From Burkholderiales bacterium (lineage in GTDB: Bacteria; Pseudomonadota; Gammaproteobacteria; Burkholderiales; Casimicrobiaceae), in contig JAIRPA010000119.1 of assembly GCA_031257235.1 (NCBI GenBank), forward strand, positions 1 through 15,826: a DNA stretch of 15,826 nucleotides, written 5' to 3'. Position numbers and translations under genes: made by a program. Positions 13,445 to 15,826 of the stretch are shown here, in pieces (position 1 is the first letter of the stretch; every line of letters starts with the position of its first letter). The notes below the pieces were generated by a model. The model was not told the origin of the DNA, did no database searches, and saw only the letters and a program-made list of their open reading frames with translations.

Positions 13445-14965
13445 CTAACCCATCGCTTCGTTTTCGCGGTCTTCGCGGTTCAAAAGCCACGTCACCAGCA
13501 AAGACACCGGTCTTCCCGTCGCGCCTTTTTCTTTGCCTTCTTTGTACGCAACGCCGGCGATGTCCAAATGCGCCCAATTGTATTTGCCGGCAAATTTGGA
13601 CAAAAACTGCGCGGCCACAATGCTCCCCGCCGCGCGCCCGCCTGACCCGATGTTGGCCATATCCGCAAAGTGGCTCTTCAAGCCCTCGCCGTATTCAGAC
13701 CACATCGGGAACGACCAAGCGCGATCTGCCGATTCTTCGCCGGCATTGACCAGCGAACGCACGAGCGTATCGTTATTGCCAAACGCACCGGCGGCTTCAT
13801 GCCCCAAGGCCACCACCATCGCGCCGGTGAGCGTGGCAATATCCACCACGGCTTCCGGCGAAAAGCGTTCGGCGTAAGTCAGCGCGTCCGCCAAAATCAA
13901 CCGACCTTCCGCGTCGGTGTTCAAAATCTCGATGGTTTTTCCGGAAAGACTGGTCACCACATCCCCCGGTTTGGTCGCGCGACCGGAAGGCATGTTCTCG
14001 CACGCGGGGATCAAGCCGACCAAATCAATGGAGGGTTTCAAATCCGCAATGGCGCGAAACACGCCCAATACCGCTGCCGCGCCGGACATATCGAACTTCA
14101 TGTGATCCATATCGGCGGCGGGTTTTAAGGAAATTCCGCCCGAATCAAACGTGATGCCTTTGCCGACCAACACGGTCGGCGAGGTCTTTTGGACGCCGGC
14201 GGGGGTATAACGCAACACAATAAAATAAGGCTCCACCTCACTGCCTTTGGCAACCGCCAAAAACGCGCCCATTTTTTCGGCTTCAATCTCCGCGCGATTT
14301 AATATCGTCACGGAAATTTCTTTGTACATGGATTCCAGCATACGCGCCATTTCGGTTAAGTATTCGGGGGTACAAAGATTGGCGGGATTATTGGCGATGT
14401 CGCGCGCAAATTCAATCCCTTCCGCCGTGGCAATCCCGCGCGCCATCATCACCTCAGCCACCGGCAAATCAGAGCGCATCGGCACGGAAAAGGTGATTTT
14501 GCGCAGAGGACGACGAACGTCGGAATTTTCTGTTTTTAAATGATTGAAACTGTAAACCACTTCGCCGGCGGCAATCACGGCATGTTCGATGCACCAACCC
14601 AATTCACGCCGCCGAACTTTTTCTTCCGTCAAAAAGAAAACCGCCTCATACGCGCCGGTTTCGTTTAATAATTTGACGGCACTTTTGATGGCTTGACGAA
14701 ACTCCATGTCTTTAAAATCGCGCTCGCGCCCCAGCCCCACCAACAAAACACGATCCGCCAAAATATTGGGCACGTTATACAACATGAGCGTTGACCCTAA
14801 ATAACCCTCCATGTCTCCGTGCCGAACGATGTCACTGATATACCCCTTTGAAACGCGGTCAATTCGCTCCGCCGATAAAGAAAGTTTGCGGCTTTCAAAA
14901 ATGCCCACCACAACGCAAGCAGTGCGTTGTTTTTCAGGGCTTCCGCTTTTTATGGTAAATTCCAT
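13445..14965 (-). CDS. pepA: leucyl aminopeptidase (M17 family)
   Basis: This is a cytoplasmic zinc or manganese aminopeptidase that removes N-terminal residues, preferably leucine. The product has 506 residues from the ATG at 14965 (MEFTIKSGSP), with AGAGGA about 5 nt upstream. The frame stays open to 15016, but that start would coincide with the predicted -10 box. Metal ligands and active-site residues are visible: K269 and D274 (GKGITFDSGG), and D351, E353 and R355 in the M17 signature NTDAEGRL. The N-terminal domain, roughly residues 1-170, is the variable macro-like domain. In E. coli PepA is also a DNA-binding protein in site-specific recombination and gene control, and whether that holds here cannot be judged. 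It leads a likely operon with holC and is divergent from lptF. Confidence 0.97.
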   Translation of the reverse strand: MEFTIKSGSPEKQRTACVVVGIFESRKLSLSAERIDRVSKGYISDIVRHGDMEGYLGSTLMLYNVPNILADRVLLVGLGRERDFKDMEFRQAIKSAVKLLNETGAYEAVFFLTEEKVRRRELGWCIEHAVIAAGEVVYSFNHLKTENSDVRRPLRKITFSVPMRSDLPVAEVMMARGIATAEGIEFARDIANNPANLCTPEYLTEMARMLESMYKEISVTILNRAEIEAEKMGAFLAVAKGSEVEPYFIVLRYTPAGVQKTSPTVLVGKGITFDSGGISLKPAADMDHMKFDMSGAAAVLGVFRAIADLKPSIDLVGLIPACENMPSGRATKPGDVVTSLSGKTIEILNTDAEGRLILADALTYAERFSPEAVVDIATLTGAMVVALGHEAAGAFGNNDTLVRSLVNAGEESADRAWSFPMWSEYGEGLKSHFADMANIGSGGRAAGSIVAAQFLSKFAGKYNWAHLDIAGVAYKEGKEKGATGRPVSLLVTWLLNREDRENEAMG

Positions 14966-15015
14966 CTTATCCTCTTTTAAATTTTTAACGGGTTGTAGAA
15001 AAAGCACCGATTTCA

Positions 15016-15045
15016 ATTATCGGCAAAATAGCGACAAAAAGTCAA
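15016..15045 (-). promoter_or_regulatory. sigma-70 promoter of pepA
   Basis: On the minus strand TTGACT (15045-15040) and GATAAT (15021-15016) are 18 bp apart, each matching consensus at five of six positions. The transcript would start near 15009, about 43 nt before the pepA ATG. An inverted repeat CCGAT (15007-15011) / ATCGG (15019-15023) overlaps the -10 box, resembling the situation at ilvI. Confidence 0.65.
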
Positions 15046-15072
15046 AGAAACGTTGCGTTTTATCCTAACAGC

Positions 15073-15826
15073 ATGATTTTCAAACGAAGCCTGATCCGCG
15101 AACTCACCATCACTGCCGCAGCGCTTTTTACGGTTTCGTTAGCTATTTTGTTTACGAACCTCATTTTACGCTTGCTTTCCCGCGCCGTTGGTGGTCGGCT
15201 TGTCACCGACGGCATTTTAACCATGTTGGGGTTTTACGCGCTTCAATACCTGCACATTTTAGTCGCCATTACCCTTTTTCTGACCGTATTACTCACTTTG
15301 AGCCGCATTTATCGAGACAGCGAAATGATCGTCTGGTCTTCTTCGGGTTTGCCGATTTATGCGTGGGTTCGCCCGATTTTTAAATTTGCCGCCCCGTTTT
15401 TAATTGTGGTGCCGATCATGTCGCTGTTTTTAACGCCTTGGGCGCAACAACAACGACAACACTACGAGCAACAGCTTGAATCCCGCGATGAAATCACGAT
15501 GTTGGCGCCCGGATTGTTCCGTGAGTTTAAACGCGCCGGCGTGGTTGTCTTCATCGAAAGCATCAACCCCGTGACCGGAACCATCAAAAACGTCTTTTTG
15601 CAATCCATCGACCAAAAACGCAGTGAAACGGTTTCGGCCGTTTCGGCGTTCATCGACAAAAAAGAAAACGGCGATCGCTTTTTGGTCATGGAAAACGGCT
15701 CGCGTTACGTGGGCTCGCCCGACACCCTCGATTATCAAATCGTTGAATTTGAACAGTTGGGAAGACGCATTGAGCCGGCTGAAGCCGAAACCATCAAGAC
15801 CAATATCCGCGCGCTGCCGACCCTCG
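15073..15826 (+). CDS. lptF: LPS export permease LptF, N-terminal part
   Basis: LptF is one of two membrane subunits (with LptG) of the LptB2FG ABC transporter that extracts lipopolysaccharide from the inner membrane. Only the first 251 residues are in the window, and the gene runs off the right edge with no stop. The start MIFKRSLIRELTITAAALF is typical of betaproteobacterial LptF. Three transmembrane segments are visible, at about 13-33, 55-79 and 102-122. RIYRDSEMIVWSSSGL between the second and third is the conserved coupling region. The periplasmic jellyroll domain begins near 130. The ribosome binding site is weak. lptG is expected next. It is divergent from pepA, with 107 bp between the two start codons. 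Confidence 0.94.
   Translation, partial: MIFKRSLIRELTITAAALFTVSLAILFTNLILRLLSRAVGGRLVTDGILTMLGFYALQYLHILVAITLFLTVLLTLSRIYRDSEMIVWSSSGLPIYAWVRPIFKFAAPFLIVVPIMSLFLTPWAQQQRQHYEQQLESRDEITMLAPGLFREFKRAGVVVFIESINPVTGTIKNVFLQSIDQKRSETVSAVSAFIDKKENGDRFLVMENGSRYVGSPDTLDYQIVEFEQLGRRIEPAEAETIKTNIRALPTL

Noticed and set aside
13440..13577. HolC extended upstream into pepA
   Set aside because: The extension is arginine-rich shadow sequence of pepA. The ATG at 13439 aligns with the family start.
14966..15016. Longer PepA starting at 15016
   Set aside because: It would begin within the predicted -10 box. The ATG at 14965 has a strong ribosome binding site and fits the family start.

Overview
The window looks like a chromosomal segment of a betaproteobacterium of moderate GC content. 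The main grounds are the start of LptF (MIFKRSLIREL), the GE-x form of the IlvI cofactor motif, the ErpA-type scaffold, and the divergent pepA-holC / lptF arrangement that is common in this class. The genus cannot be named from the sequence. No transposase, CRISPR array, phage gene or toxin-antitoxin pair was found, and every recognisable gene is a housekeeping gene.

Layout. Positions 48-2267 (minus) hold the acetolactate synthase genes ilvI-ilvH. A Shine-Dalgarno-like sequence at the very left edge suggests that the operon continues, probably into ilvC. Positions 2268-3083 are a long divergent intergenic region with an ilvI promoter, an inverted repeat over its -10 box, a terminator-like hairpin and interspersed repeats. 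Positions 3084-5374 (plus) hold an OmpR/EnvZ-type two-component pair overlapping by 4 nt. A cluster of palindromes (5383-5589) follows, then tRNA-Gly(GCC) with its own promoter and terminator. Positions 6004-7791 (minus) are glnS. Positions 7792-8166 are a repeat-filled gap containing a MITE-like unit with perfect 25-bp inverted ends. Positions 8167-10373 (minus) hold hemL and pdxY, and 10593-10952 (minus) is erpA. Positions 11055-14965 (minus) are read as pepA, holC and then a 645-residue proline-rich acidic protein of unknown function. From 15073 (plus) the start of lptF runs off the right edge.

How the genes work together. IlvI and IlvH make the branched-chain amino acid precursor. The two-component pair senses the envelope. 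GlnRS and tRNA-Gly serve translation. PdxY salvages pyridoxal to PLP, the cofactor of its neighbour HemL, and HemL makes the tetrapyrrole precursor 5-aminolevulinate. ErpA delivers Fe-S clusters. PepA and HolC are tightly coupled. LptF is part of the lipopolysaccharide exporter.

The least explained material lies in the intergenic regions: a family of roughly 30-bp palindromes (two copies exactly identical in opposite orientation), a second repeat family, the MITE-like unit and the palindrome block. The 645-residue protein is the only unexplained gene. I did not find a clear new biological system.
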